DNA of 64,000 nt from positions 184,070,534 through 184,134,533 of the forward strand of contig JBOZIK010000001.1 of NCBI GenBank assembly GCA_051453625.1, read 5' to 3'. A program made the position numbers and the translations under genes. The notes beneath the pieces were generated by a model that did not search any database, was not told the DNA's origin, and saw nothing but the letters and a program-made list of their open reading frames with translations. The DNA comes from Welwitschia mirabilis. Lineage: Eukaryota > Gnetophyta > Gnetopsida > Welwitschiales. Numbering within the stretch: the first letter of the stretch is position 1; every line of letters starts with the position of its first letter. Positions 26,690-37,398 of the stretch are shown here, piece after piece.

Positions 26690-27167
26690 AATAAATGAAA
26701 AACATGGAAAAGGAGAGAATTGTGGAACCATAGAAATAGTGGTAATAATGGCTGTGACAATTAAATCCATTAGACAAACTTGCTTAATGGGCCCTTGAAC
26801 ATTAGAGAATGTAAGAGTTGTGTTCAGGATCATTCTATATAGCAAATTCATTCCCCTCTTGTATTTCTAATGTTTTACTTTTTGTTAGAAAGTACTCATA
26901 ATTATTTTTTTAACATCAAATGAGTGCATAACTAATTGCTGAAATTGAATGGAACTTGCCTCAATCCCGAAGACATGTGCTATGAGGGTAGGGACAAAGA
27001 AACTAAGGCATGCTTCGATGAAGGCTTTCTTTCTCCCTAAGAAATCACTTGCCATGTGGTAGTAGTTAGATAGCTCTTTTTTTTACTGCTCTTATTAGAA
27101 GTATCCATAGCCCAAAGCCATTCCCCCACTCACCAACTAAGCCATTTCTTTTCAAGTCTTCTAGTTC
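26690..27167 (-). pseudogene. WSD1-type wax ester synthase/DGAT fragment with introns
   Basis: On the minus strand a splice-acceptor-like TTTTCAG (27168-27174) precedes ELEDLKRNGLVGEWGNGFG. After a frameshift comes HMASDFLGRKKAFIEACLSF and VFGIEA, then about 100 non-coding bases, then LLYRMILNTTLTFSNVQGPI (26845-26780). This follows the C-terminal domain of plant WSD1-like acyltransferases: 'WGN--G', 'DRKK-SLEA', then 'NTT-TFSNVVGP'. These ER enzymes join fatty alcohols or diacylglycerol to acyl-CoA. The catalytic HHxxxDG motif lies in the missing N-terminal part. The likely intron shows that it was copied from genomic DNA and not from mRNA. It points opposite to the neighbouring MHX and EF-1alpha pieces. 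Confidence 0.65.
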
Positions 27168-27732
27168 CTGAAAATCCAAACTAAATCAACAGAACATCAT
27201 CCCAACATTTAGAGAATTTAATGAGAGAATGATATGGCAGAGAAATAAAATTACTTATGAAAAGGCAGGAGGATATCTTAGGTTGACAAATCTAGTCCCC
27301 TGATTCTTAAATTACTAGTTACATGGGTGTGCATCTTGCCCTTCTCGTTAACATCTTCTACCTCATGAGGAAAAGAAAACAAGAAAATTCTTTCAAAATT
27401 TAGTCACTGAAACCCAAATTGCTTTAAACGGCTTACAACAAGTTAGGGTTTTGACTTTTATAGCTCCACCTTTACATTAGTAAGTGATTATAGTTTTTCT
27501 TATTGCTATTGAATGTCTTGAATTTGATGTCCTACTTGAAGCTAAGCAAAAGATAATTATGAAGCCAATAATTAAAATGACCTACTTTGAAGATTGATGG
27601 TTCAAGAATGAATGGTTGGAAATCACATTTTAGTAAATGATGTAAGATAAACCCAAGGCTGGCTTGGCAACCTAATGAGCTATATCCACATTAGCTAAAA
27701 CCTATGAGATAAATCCATATTAGCTAAAAGGT

Positions 27733-27965
27733 TCTAGAAAGAAGCTCGAGAAGGAACCCCAATTCATTAATAACAGTGATGTAGGGTTTGCGAAGATGAT
27801 TCCAATGAAAGCCATGATGGGGGAGACCTTTTATGACTACCTCTGCTTAATCATTTTGCTATCAGAGACATGAGGCATACTATTGCTGTTGGAGTCATCA
27901 AGTCTATTACGAAGAAGAAGCCTATTGGTGCTAAGATTACCAAGGTTACAGGCAAGAAGAAGTGA
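27733..27965 (+). pseudogene. EF-1alpha C-terminal fragment
   Basis: The frame reads [20 protein letters not shown] then [14 protein letters not shown]. After a frameshift near 27845 it continues [17 protein letters not shown] and ends ITKVTGKKK at a TGA (27963-27965). This is the last ~75 residues of translation elongation factor 1-alpha, the GTPase that delivers aminoacyl-tRNA to the ribosome; intact copies read '[20 protein letters not shown] ... FAVRDMRQTVAVGVIKSV ... KKK'. The segment between ETFYDY and FAIRDM, normally PPLGR, is garbled. The GTP-binding domain is absent. No intron is seen, but the final exon of EF-1alpha genes covers this part anyway, so origin by DNA or mRNA copy is open. 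Confidence 0.85.
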
Positions 27966-29180
27966 ATATTTAATTCAATTACTATAGGACGTAGGATTTA
28001 CAATATGTGATTTTTGTCCCTCTAATGTTGTAGATTCTGTGTTAGGATTGTTAGATATGAGTCAAAATTGAGTTCTTGATAGAAGGTGGCATTGTTAAAT
28101 TCCAAACTATTTTGGCAAATTTCATGTTAAGATGTTTTGGTTTCTCAGTTGCAGCAAAATTTATTTTCTGCACTGGTATACATGCTGAGTTATCTAGATT
28201 TTAATATTTTTTGTGGACTTTCTGTTTTGATGTTAAGTTAGATTTTATGAAACTGATTTATTCCTAAAACTGATCTATTTCTCTAAACTAATGTTTTCAT
28301 ATGGCCTTTTTGAATGGAATACGTGTTGGTTTTGATCTAATTTATCTTTATAAAGATCACTTAATTTTATGATTGGTGTATTTTTGGTTCTTTACATCAC
28401 TTTTTAGTTGATGACTTAGAAAGTAAGCGATGGTGTATTTGTGTTGTCAATAGTTGGTAAGTTATTAAAGTTTTATGATTATTCTCAATACGGTTTCTCA
28501 TAAGCTTATTTGTCTTTCATATTAGAGGATTGGGATTGCACATATCTTTTTTAAGAGCCTTGTTTGTATTGTATGTTTTGTTGTTTTGGAATGAAGGAGA
28601 TGTTTGTAGTAGTAATTTTTATACTCCTTTGTTTTACTATTTAAAGAGATCTTTGAATTATTTTAGAATAGTTATTGATATTAATTTTTAAGAAGCTGTT
28701 TACGCATCATATTTCTCAAGGGATGACTTATCTTCATAGTATGAAGGGTGATGTCCTCCTAGTACGGAGGTTCATGTTATCTGTGCGGTTTGTGTTATAG
28801 AAATTGCATACCCTAAAGTGATTGTCATGTTATACAAGAGGAAGCTTTGCTGATGAAGTAATTTTTAAATAATGTAGAACAGTTAGTTTGGTAATGGGGG
28901 CATGTCAATTGTGTTTTTAGTATAAGACCTAACAGAAAAAGTGTAGTGCTTAATTTATATAATAATTGGATTTCCTATTTGATAGGTTTTTTTGGTACAA
29001 TGTAGAACAAGTGAAATAGGTTTATTTTTGGGTTTCCTATTTGATAAGTATTTGATAGTGGGGATGTATGAGTTGTGTTTTGAAGTATAAGATAGAGCCA
29101 AACTAGCTAAAAACTCTAAGATACTTCTTAAACAAGAAACTATTAAATTCAAGCTAAAAAATTATTACATGCACCAAAAG
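27966..29180. other. CACTA interior, no gene identified
   Basis: T-rich sequence just after the EF-1alpha stop may be its old 3' untranslated region. A ~20-base phrase, TTTCCTATTTGATA plus flanks, is repeated at about 28970 and 29033. Nothing else can be supported up to the assembly gap at 29181. Confidence 0.4.
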
Positions 29181-29280
29181 NNNNNNNNNNNNNNNNNNNN
29201 NNNNNNNNNNNNNNNNNNNNNNNNNNNNNNNNNNNNNNNNNNNNNNNNNNNNNNNNNNNNNNNNNNNNNNNNNNNNNNNN
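29181..29280. other. Assembly gap, 100 N
   Basis: Run of 100 N inside the nested copia element. The 5' part of that element is lost here. Confidence 1.
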
Positions 29281-31587
29281 AAACACTAGTTGGAACGCCA
29301 CAACAAAATGGTGTTGCAGAACGTATGAATAGAACTTTACTTGAAAGGGCTCATTGTATGCTTTCTAATGCAAACCTATGGCATTGACGTTATTTATGAG
29401 CTGAAGTAATTTCTACAGCTTATTACCTCATCAATCGATCTCTACATTCTTCAATAAAGTTTCAAATTCCAGAAGAGATTTGGTCAGGTAATTCTGTTAC
29501 CTACTCCTAGTTAAAAATATTTGGTTGTCTAGCATTCGTCCATATCAATAATGGTAAACTAGCACTTAGAGCTGTTAAATGCATATTCCTTGCTTATGCT
29601 TCTGAATCTAAAGGATACCGTTTGTGGTGTCCTAAGTTGCATAAAATAATTCTTAGTAGAGATGTAACATTTAATGAGAACGCTTTTCTTACTCCTCAGA
29701 TAGATTCTTTTGTCTCCTCTTCTTTTTCTTCCTCTTCTCAAGATATTATAGATCAAAAGTCTAACAAGCAGGTGGAGTTAGAGGTTAAATCCTCTCCATC
29801 GCCTATTGTAGATTCCACACCTTCCTCCTCAACTGAAGCCAGTATTGATGAGAATACTCCAAGTATCAGTACTTCTGATCAACCACAATAGGATTACTCG
29901 ATTGTTAGAGATCATCCTAGGAGGATGATAAAGAAACCAGCTAGATATATTACCACCGATGATGAACTAATTGCATATGTCCTTTCAGTTGCCCAGGAAA
30001 TCCCTGAAGGTATGGAACCTTCATCTTATTTAGAAGCTGTTTCATGTAGTGACTCCTCTAAGTGGCTAATGGTAATGAACAAAAAAATGGATAGTCTTCA
30101 TAAAAATAACACTTGAAGTTTGTGTGAACTTCCATCTAAAAACCATCCTTTAAACTATAAGTGGATCTACAAAAAAAGGGAAGGCATCCCCAAAGTTAAA
30201 ACTACAAAATGGAAAGCACAGTTAGTTGTCAAACGTTACAACCAAAAAGAAGGTATATATTTCCATGAAATTTTTTCACCTGTAGTTCATCATACATCAA
30301 TACATTTACTACTTGCATTTGTTGTCTTATTTGACATGGAGTTAAATCAACTCGATGTCAACACGACATTCTTACATGGAGATCTTAATGAAGAAATCTA
30401 TATGAACCAGCCTGAGGGTTTCATAACCCTAGGAAAGGAACGTTATGTGTGTCATTTAAACAAATCACTATATGGTCTAAAACAAGCTCTGCGACAGTGG
30501 TACAAGAAGTTTGATGCATTTATGATTGAACAAGGTTATCGCAGAAGTCAATATGATCACTGTATCTATCACCAACAGTATTCTGATAAGTCCTTTATAC
30601 ATTTGTTGTTGTACGTCGATGACATGTTAATTGCATCATGCAACAAGTCTTTGATTGACAAATTAAAATCTAAACTTAATCAAGAATTTGAAATAAAGGA
30701 TCTGTGTGAAGCTAAGAAAATTCTTGGTATGGAAATTCAGAGAGATCATCAAGCTGGTAGAGTATTCCTCTCATAAGAGAAAGATATTGAGAAAATTCTA
30801 ACCAGGTTCAATATGCTAAACTGTAAACATGTTTCTACTCCCTTTGCTACTCACTTCAAATTATCTTTATATTGTTGTCCAAAAACTGAAGAAGAAACTA
30901 AGCATATGTCAATCATACCTTATGCTAATGCCATTGGAAGTTTAATGTATGCTATGATCTGCACTAGACCTGATCTCACATATGCTGTTAGTATCGTAAG
31001 TCAATACATGCATGATCTAGAAAAAGCCCATTGGAATGCTATAAAATGGATCCTTTATTATTTGAAGGGCTCTTCTACTATGGAATTAATGTTTAATGGA
31101 AGCCAAACAACATCAACTAATGTAGTGGAATTTACCAATTCTAACTTTGCTAGTGATTTAGATAGATAAAGATCTCTTTCAGGATACATCTTCACTCTGT
31201 GCAATTCTGCTATCAGCTGGAAGGCCTCACTTCAATCCATTACTGCCTTATCAATAACCGAGGCTGAGTATGTTTCAGTCACTGAAGGTGTCAAAGAAGC
31301 AACATGGCTCCAAGGTTTAGTAACTGAACTTAGCTTACCCCAAGAGATGATTATGGTCTTCTATGATAGCCAGAGTACTATTCATCTGACTCAGAATGAT
31401 ATGTATCACTCAGGGACCAAACACATTGATGTAAAGCATCATTATATTAGAGACACTCTTACTCTAGGTGAAATTATTATACAGAAGATACATACTTCAC
31501 AAAATCCTACTAACATGTTAACCAAGTCTCTTCCTAAGGTAAAGTTCAAACACTATTTGAACTTAGTGGGCATATATGCCACTTGAA
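29281..31587 (+). mobile_element. Nested Ty1/copia pol, Tork/Tnt1-like
   Basis: Reading the plus strand gives integrase end (GTPQQNGVAERMNRTLLERA), the integrase C-terminal signature GYRLW ... SRDVTFNENAF, a Ser-rich linker, RT (NQLDVNTTFLHGDLNEEIYM, KSLYGLKQAL, catalytic LLLYVDDMLIA at about 30601-30633), the thumb (ANAIGSLMYAMICTRPDL), and RNase H ending NPTNMLTKSLPKVKFKHYL with a TGA about 31587. Open pieces are joined across about seven single stops (for example near 29387, 29889, 30115, 30776 and 31169), mostly TGA, TAG or TAA at degenerate sites. The YVDD motif is intact. The gag, protease and integrase catalytic core are missing or in the gap. Confidence 0.92.
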
Positions 31588-31608
31588 TTCCTGTAACCAA
31601 TTTGAGCC

Positions 31609-31619
31609 AAGCTGGAGAT
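31609..31619 (+). promoter_or_regulatory. Polypurine tract of nested copia
   Basis: AGCTGGAGAT directly before TGTTGGG, about 30 bases after the pol stop, the normal plus-strand priming site. Confidence 0.65.
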
Positions 31620-31880
31620 TGTTGGGTGTGTGGCTCATATTGGGCACACATCCAAAGATCAAAGGACAGTGCCAACCTTTACCTGCCCATATTATTATAC
31701 CAAATTTGTAATACATCTTAGCTATAAAAAGGCTACCTTGCGAGTTTGCAAAAGGGGGTCAGAGTGTTTTCGTCATCACATCCATCTCAGTGGCTCTACA
31801 ACCTTGTTGGTAGCACTGTGTTCTGATATAAGAAAGAAAATTTTTCATTCAATGCGTCAAAGCTTTAATTCATAATGTGA
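31620..31880 (+). repeat. 3' LTR of nested copia element
   Basis: Begins TGTTGGGTGTGTGGCTCATA at 31620. It contains a TATA box and is followed within ~140 bases by an unrelated chitinase exon. The right end is uncertain: candidates are the CA near 31873 or a CA near 31953. A weak primer-binding-like TTGGTAGCATCTG lies at about 31889-31901. Confidence 0.6.
31721..31731 (+). promoter_or_regulatory. LTR TATA box
   Basis: GCTATAAAAAG about 100 bases into the LTR, a good match to a plant core promoter and correctly placed for a short copia LTR. Confidence 0.55.
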
Positions 31881-32016
31881 GCTTATTGGTAGCATCTGTT
31901 TTTAAATTAGATAAAAACTAGAATTACAATGTACTATTAAATTTCCCACGTTCATTCTCTTATGTATGAGATTGGAATTTGAGGTATATGCAAGGTGGTA
32001 ATGGATTTTCCTTGCA

Positions 32017-32205
32017 GGTAGATATGCCATGACTAGTGGTGGATCATATGCTTGGGGTTTATGCTACAAGGAAGAGATAAGCCCTAATCAACTCTATTAC
32101 AACAAAGGTTATCTCTATTCTTGTTCTCTAAGAGCTAGTTATCATGGTCGTGGTACGCTGCTTGTATACTGGTACAATAGCAACGATTCATTTAGAATTG
32201 TGTAA
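32017..32205 (+). pseudogene. GH19 chitinase exon fragment
   Basis: After a splice-acceptor-like TTTTCCTTGCAG the frame reads GRYAMTSGGSYAWGLCYKEE, then ISPNQLYYNKGYLYSCSLRA, then SYHGRGTLLVYWYN and stops at TAA (32203-32205). This follows the second exon of plant class I/II/IV chitinases, which read 'HETTGG ... YAWGYC--E ... YPCAPGK-YYGRGP-QL-WNYNYG'. These secreted defence enzymes cut chitin. The HET segment with the catalytic acid Glu is deleted, and YGRGPIQL has become HGRGTLLV. It lies next to the nested copia LTR inside the CACTA element. It is a fragment with an intron boundary, so it was copied from genomic DNA. Confidence 0.8.
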
Positions 32206-32399
32206 CCTGCATATTTGTTTAAGTGACATTATTTATTAAACATATTCTACTACTGACCTATGTAAAGTGACTGAGTGTAATTCCTTTTTTGATTAAAATA
32301 GCTTTTCTTAAATGTCCTACAATGGTTCCTAACATAAACAATCATGGCAGATACAATGGTTCCTCATAGTTTGCTTCTAATGTAGGTGAATTTTCATCT

Positions 32400-32911
32400 T
32401 TGATCTAGAACTTAGGGTTCAATGCTACATTTAAAATTGACACTCACAAGGAAATTCATTTGTATGTTATTTTCCAAACAAAGGGGGTGCCTTCTCTAGT
32501 GAGGAGTACCAAGATGAGTAGATCTATCCAAAGAAAGACAATAAGCATTTGACCTTAAAGAAAGGTTAGCTTTAGAGCTCCAATTACCATGGAAAAACAT
32601 TACAAAACTCTAAATATCGTGCAAATATTGGAATGGTTATATAGGCCTGGGATTCATGAAATAAAATTCTTGCTCATGTAGGTATCTTCACTCATGATTT
32701 TCCTCATTTATGTAAGCTACCTCCTTCCGTAGAGTTGAAATTGGTTGTGGCTTCAGTTGCAGCATCCTTCGCTAATCCTCAAGATTCCTATGCATTCTCT
32801 TCCTTCTTAATGCAAATAGCCAAAGGGAGGTTCATAGTGGTACAATCCTGCAATGACAATTCATTTGACATTTCCTTGGCAAAATTCTCTTATTTGCCTA
32901 ATGCATATTGA
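32400..32911 (+). pseudogene. Unidentified decayed coding stretch
   Basis: One plus-strand frame can be followed for about 170 codons with some six stops, mostly TAG or TGA. The last 77 codons (32681-32911) are fully open and read GIFTHDFPHLCKLPPSVELK, then LVVASVAASFANPQDSYAFS, then SFLMQIAKGRF before TGA. The composition (mixed, non-repetitive, Phe/Ser/Pro rich) looks like real protein and differs from the surrounding A/T-rich DNA. I do not recognise the family. It could be a fifth captured host gene or a remnant of an element-encoded protein. Confidence 0.35.
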
Positions 32912-34534
32912 TGTGAGCTTCTTCGTACTAAAGAGAAGCCAATACAAGAAATTGACCAAATGAGATAACCCTTGACTTCTACATCATTGTTTCATCTTCT
33001 CTCCCATCATGTTGGTTGTCTTTCTCTTACTTAAAGAATGTCCACCATCTTCCCTTGATTCCGTGATGCCCTACTCCTCAGTATCTAGTTCCTCATTAGC
33101 TATGCAAAATCTCTTTGAGAATTGCCTCATCCTTATTATCAAAGGTTAACCTTTTTATAATTGGTCCCAAAGGTCTAGAAGATAAATCCACAATCATAGC
33201 CTAGCATGTTCAATAGTAGATTATTGAGCTAAGAATCATGCTCTTGTCTTAAGAATGACAACCAAAAAAAGACAACAATTGGTAAGGACTATATTCTACT
33301 ATTAACAATTCTTATAGCTCTAGCTTTGTCTTGATCCATTCACTGAAAGCAAATAGGGTCATAAGCATGGGCAATGGTAACCTATTAAGAATAAAGGGAT
33401 GCAGAAATAGGAAGCATTCCAAGTCCTACAGGAATAAGAGGTTGTGAGCCAACACATGGCTCTCCTATGCTACTACTACCATCTATAAAATAAATTAGTA
33501 TGTAATACTCCCTTTCAAGTGTCTGTTATCATAAGTTTAAAGAAAGGAGAAGGGGAATTTCAAGAGGAAGGATAACGAGACTACATAGTATTATAAAAAA
33601 CGCTAAGGACTTATATTTGAACAAAATAAAAAATCCCCTCAAAACTGATATAATAACTAAACATTAACTTAACCAAACATTTCAGTAAGCATAAGTAGTT
33701 TTATGAAACACTCCTATGCCTATCACTATCACTAATTCCTTCAACTGAAGCATTAGGAGCTGTGTCCATAGCATTAAGGTTATGAAGAGAGTTTCTAAGT
33801 CGCGAGCCGATCCCCAAGGCACGAGCCGGTCCCCAAGTCCACTTCTTTTTCGATATCCTATTCTTCCTCTGTGCCGTTTCCTCAACCTATTTCTAATTCT
33901 TTATCTGAGTAAAATAGCAATGTCATGGGCATTAAGGAGACATATGATAGGCCATAAGAACTCGCATTAGATGCCACTGTGATTGACTGGAAATGCAAAT
34001 GAAAGTGAAAATGCTCTGCAAAAACAATACAATAACCAACTCTGAGTCCATAGCAAAATAGTTCCAGAGAAGTTTTAGCATTTTGCTTGTGAAATGTCTA
34101 ATTAGAGGTCGAAATGAGATGGCACAGGGGGAAAATCGAGGAAGACAAGGACTGACACCAAGAATGGTCTACATTTGAAGCTTACCTAAAACCAAAGCAA
34201 ATCAATCCAATCTTCGAACCTAGAAAGCTTGTTCATCCTTTTGCTTGGGTTTTCGAAAAACTTTATTGGTTCTTAATATAAGCTATGATGTAGTGAAAAT
34301 ATTTTGGTAAAAATCTTTTGTAACACTATGATTCAGCGGAAATCTTTCTTTGAAGATATCACTTAAAAGATCAATGGAAGAATGGATTCATACTAGGTGA
34401 GGAGAAAGGTGAAGCCCTTGTAATAATCAAAACATGCAATTCGAAGTGGCAAGTTGGTAGTTCTCAAAAGTTTTGCATTTTAATCCAAAAAAATACATGA
34501 ATCTCATCATTTTAGAATTGTTTTATTATTTTTT
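32912..34534. other. CACTA interior, no gene identified
   Basis: A slightly GC-richer patch at 33780-33850 has paired words CGAGCCGATCCCCAAG and CGAGCCGGTCCCCAAG. Open frames on both strands there (33682-33885, 33782-33970) have no recognisable domain. Confidence 0.4.
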
Positions 34535-34740
34535 CTAAAACTATATTTTGAGGTGTTTCTTTTTAAACGCCTTAAAAAAATCATATACATGCCTCACTTT
34601 TAAGGCATTGTTTAATAAATGTCTTAAAAACATTTAAAAAACTTTTTAAGGCATTTATTTAAAAAAAAGCCTTAAAAATAGACTTGTACTTAAGCTGTTT
34701 ATTTTAATAAATGCCTTAAAAGCCTATATTTCTTGTAGTG
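34535..34740 (-). repeat. CACTA right terminus and subterminal repeats
   Basis: Subterminal AAGGCATTT / TGCCTTAAAA words from about 34545, then the terminal inverted repeat at 34709-34740 ending CTTGTAGTG. The outer 29 bases after CAC match the left end exactly. Confidence 0.85.
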
Positions 34741-36438
34741 AGAAAACCATTCAAAATGACATGCACATTAGGACTTTAGAAATTCGATAAGCCTTTATGA
34801 TAGGCTAAAATAATGATGAAAGTTAACATATTATTATTATTTTTCATGACCTAGAAGGTAAAGAGTAGGTTTAGAAGGAAATGAAGGTTGAGGTGACCTA
34901 TCCTAGCACACGTTGGACTGATAAAATGGAAAGGTTAATCATAAGACCAATAAATCATGACACATTGGATTAAAGAATTCCACTTGGGGTTAGTCATATG
35001 ACACATAAATTATGACAGCAAAGCCACCAAGAGGATCAAGACCAAGGTTGTAATATATGCAACTCACTAACCTCTCCTACATGTTACATACATATTCTTT
35101 TGAATGAATTTAAAGTTTAAGGTACATTTCCCATCATACATGTGGGATAATCTTGTCTTCCTCTGAAAAACAAAAAAATAATTTTTTAAATTGAAAACAT
35201 AATTTTGGAATCATACTAAAATTATATCTTTGGTTAAAAATAAAAAACTAAATTTTAAAATAGAAAATCTAATTTAATGGGCATACTAAAAATATATATT
35301 TAGTTAAAAACCAAGAAATTAATTTTTAAAATAGCACATCTAATTTGAGGGGTCTTATTTACCCTATAAAATAATTCATGAATTCAAGAAAACTTTTATT
35401 AAGAGCCAAATTAAATAAGAAAATTAGGCATAATTATTGTCTCCTATGCCCATGTACTTCATGCACACCAATGACCAACCTTGTCAAGTATAAGACATCT
35501 TCATATAAATTAACATATATTAAAATTGCTATTTCATAATTGTTAAAAAAATTTAATACTTTATATGGTTTTAAGTTAAAATTAATGTATGTAAATAAGC
35601 ATCTTAAAGATAATATACCTAAGCTTACCATGCTGGATGAACATATCCAACAAACAAAATGTCTTAGAGATTTTGTGTAAGTTAGATACTCTTAAAGAAA
35701 GAATCGAGCATAATCAACAAATAGATCTTACAACAAAGATAATGAGTAGATTCTATACAAAGTAATAGCCCTTGAAAAAATGATTAAAGGTAACTAATAA
35801 ATAGGTTCCATAACAAATGATAACGAGTAAATCCTACAAAAATTGTCAACTCTTAAAGCTAAAAAAGAAAAATAAGAGCAAGTCAAGACATATCATCATA
35901 GAAACTAATGTGGGGATTATAATCTCAAAAGCATTGAAAAAATAAAATGAGAAAAATTCCAAAAAAAACAAATCTAAGACTTGTTGGTATTACAAAAAAA
36001 AGAAGATACAAATTTGGTTATGGTGACTAAGAAAATCATCCAAAATGACATGCACATTATGCCTTTACAAATTGGATTACCTTTAGGATAGGTTAAAAAA
36101 GTGATAAAGCTTGACATAGTATTAGCTTCCATGACCTAGAAGGTAAGGAGTAGGTTTAGAAGAAAATGGAGGTTGAGGTGGCCTATCCTAATACATGTTG
36201 GATTGATAAAATGGAGAGGTTAGTCATAAGACTGATTGATCATGACAAATTGGATTAGAGAATTCTACTTGGGATTAGTTGTACGACCCATCAATTACAT
36301 CAACAACGTTGTTAGTAGGTTTGGAAATCAAGGTTGCATTACATGCACCTCATCCACCTATCCTATGCATTAGATTCACCTTCTTTTTGAATGAATTTAG
36401 AGTTTAAGGAACATTTTCATCATAAGCGTGGGATAATC

Positions 36439-36530
36439 NNNNNNNNNNNNNNNNNNNNNNNNNNNNNNNNNNNNNNNNNNNNNNNNNNNNNNNNNNNNNN
36501 NNNNNNNNNNNNNNNNNNNNNNNNNNNNNN
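36439..36530. other. Assembly gap, 92 N
   Basis: By comparison with neighbouring monomers only about 40 bases should be missing here, so the stated length is not real. Confidence 0.9.
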
Positions 36531-37298
36531 GCAAACATAATTTTGGGGTCATTAAAAAATTACATCTTTACTTAAAAAATAAAAAACTAAATTTTAAAAT
36601 AGCGAACCTTATTTAATGGACCTACTAAAAATATATCTTTAGTTAAAAACTAAAAAACTAATTTTTAAAATGATAAACATAATTTAATGGGGCCTTGTTT
36701 ACCCTATAAAATAATGCATTTATCTAAGAAAACTTCTATTAAAAGCCAAATGTAATAAGAAAACTAGACATAATTATTGCCTTCTATGGCCATGTAGTTC
36801 AAACCAACATTATCAAGAATAACACATTTTCTTATAAATTAACTTGTATTAACATTACTATTCCATAATTGTTAAAAAATTTAAAACTTTGAATTGTTTT
36901 AATTTGAAAATAACTCTAATGCAAATAAGCATATTAAAGACAATATGCCTAAGCTTACCATGCTTGATGAACATATCTAATAAACAAAATGTCTTCTAAA
37001 GATTTTGTGTAAGTTAGATACTCTTAAAGAAAAGATTGAGGGCAACCAACAAATAGATCTTCCAATAAAAGATAATGAATAGACTTTATACAAAATAATA
37101 GACCTTGAAAAAATGATTAAGGTAACTAGTAAATAGGTTCTATAATAAATGATAATGAGTAAATCCTATATAAATTGTCAACACTTGAAAATAAAAGAGA
37201 AAAATAAGAGAAACTCAAGACATATAGTCATAGAAACTAATGTGAGGATTATAATCTAAAAGCATTGAAAGAGTAAAATCGGAAAATTTTTAAGGAAA

Positions 37299-37398
37299 NN
37301 NNNNNNNNNNNNNNNNNNNNNNNNNNNNNNNNNNNNNNNNNNNNNNNNNNNNNNNNNNNNNNNNNNNNNNNNNNNNNNNNNNNNNNNNNNNNNNNNNN
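37299..37398. other. Assembly gap, 100 N
   Basis: The two flanks are about 640 bases apart in monomer coordinates, so the gap is either longer than stated or hides a collapsed repeat. Confidence 0.9.

Larger units (their letters stand above)
24008..34740. mobile_element. CACTA-type transposon carrying host gene fragments
   Basis: The right end reads, on the minus strand, CACTACAAGAAATATAGGCT and continues TTTAAGGCATTT. The left end has the same 29 bases from TACAAG onward (24011-24039) with the leading CAC changed or lost. CACTACAAGAAA is the standard terminus of plant EnSpm/CACTA elements, and both ends carry subterminal copies of TGCCTTAAAA. The flanks are the same satellite, and the monomer phase resumes on the far side within a few bases. 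I see no transposase, so it is probably non-autonomous. It holds fragments of MHX, WSD1, EF-1alpha and chitinase, a nested copia element and an unknown reading frame. A 3-base target duplication cannot be confirmed because the left end is damaged. Confidence 0.8.

Noticed and set aside
31889-31901. TTGGTAGCATCTG as a primer-binding site for initiator Met-tRNA
   Set aside because: It only partly matches TGGTATCAGAGC and lies after a 3' LTR, where such a site is not expected.
33682-33970. Overlapping open frames on both strands near a GC-richer patch
   Set aside because: Neither has a recognisable domain. The Arg-rich text comes from the repeated CGAGCCG words.
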